A stretch of DNA of 30,772 nt from positions 1-30,772 of the forward strand of contig JAFAFV010000142.1 in assembly GCA_023423285.1 (NCBI GenBank), in the 5' to 3' direction. Origin of the DNA: Bacteroidota bacterium (lineage in GTDB: Bacteria > Bacteroidota > Bacteroidia > Chitinophagales > Chitinophagaceae). The position numbers and the translations under genes were made by a program. Below the pieces are notes generated by a model. It worked only from the letters and a program-made list of their open reading frames with translations, made no database searches and was not told the DNA's origin. Below are positions 30,716-30,772 of the stretch, one piece after another; the first letter of the stretch is position 1; every line of letters begins with the position of its first letter.

Positions 30716-30772
30716 TGCAATACTACCGGTATCTAAGTTTTGTTTTTGCCAAATTAATAGATATTTTATTGG

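Noticed and set aside
1..30772. CRISPR arrays, tRNA/rRNA genes, IS elements, prophage genes
   Set aside because: No regularly spaced long direct repeats, no cloverleaf or conserved rRNA stretches noticed, and no transposase, integrase or phage protein among the translated frames. This was by-eye inspection and is not a covariance search.

Overview
The window looks like a chromosomal segment of a Bacteroidota bacterium, most likely a Chitinophagaceae-type member. The evidence is a SusC/SusD pair with an ECF sigma/FecR anti-sigma couple, the long Bacteroidota form of IspG, an alanine/lysine-rich histone H1-like protein, a lack of clear Shine-Dalgarno sequences, and several copies of the Bacteroidota -7 promoter motif TAnnTTTG just before starts. 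The family placement is inference. I see no rRNA, tRNA, CRISPR array, transposase, integrase or phage gene.

Layout. (1) Positions 1-1141, minus strand: the N-terminal part of a ClC chloride channel, cut by the window edge, preceded by a DUF2461 protein. (2) Positions 1142-1581: a gap with a structured element and a 55-codon ORF. (3) Positions 1582-11528, minus strand: an apparent nutrient-uptake operon, in transcription order ECF sigma factor, FecR anti-sigma factor, SusC, SusD, a large BACON-like/DUF5689 lipoprotein, and an exported endonuclease/exonuclease/phosphatase (EEP) enzyme. It has no glycoside hydrolase, so a phosphoester-containing substrate is plausible. (4) Positions 11543-12196: an AT-rich divergent regulatory region with a perfect 14-bp palindrome and a hairpin.

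(5) Positions 12197-17584, plus strand: a single 1795-residue protein, the most unusual object here. It has two alpha/beta-hydrolase (lipase/LCAT-like) domains in tandem, an unassigned middle region, a CHAT caspase-like protease domain with an intact His/Cys pair, and a helical TPR-like C-terminus. This is the arrangement expected of a self-contained sensor-protease-lipase effector. A role in defence or regulated cell death is inference.

(6) Positions 17606-30500: housekeeping genes. These are cysE-cysK (cysteine synthesis), rsgA and dapD (minus strand; ribosome assembly and lysine/peptidoglycan), a GT4 glycosyltransferase with a sugar O-acetyltransferase, a Fpg/Nei DNA glycosylase, ispG, a YhhN membrane protein, a DinB-fold protein with a clear terminator, the H1-like protein, nadB and an LpxL-type acyltransferase. 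(7) Positions 30496-30772: 8-bp-periodic repeats related to a tract inside ispG, then a long inverted repeat whose arms carry DnaA-box-like sequences.

Several starts were set by motif rather than by longest frame: sigma factor at 11528, glycosyltransferase at 21384, glycosylase at 23855 (MPEGP), ispG at 23938 and the H1-like protein at 27798.
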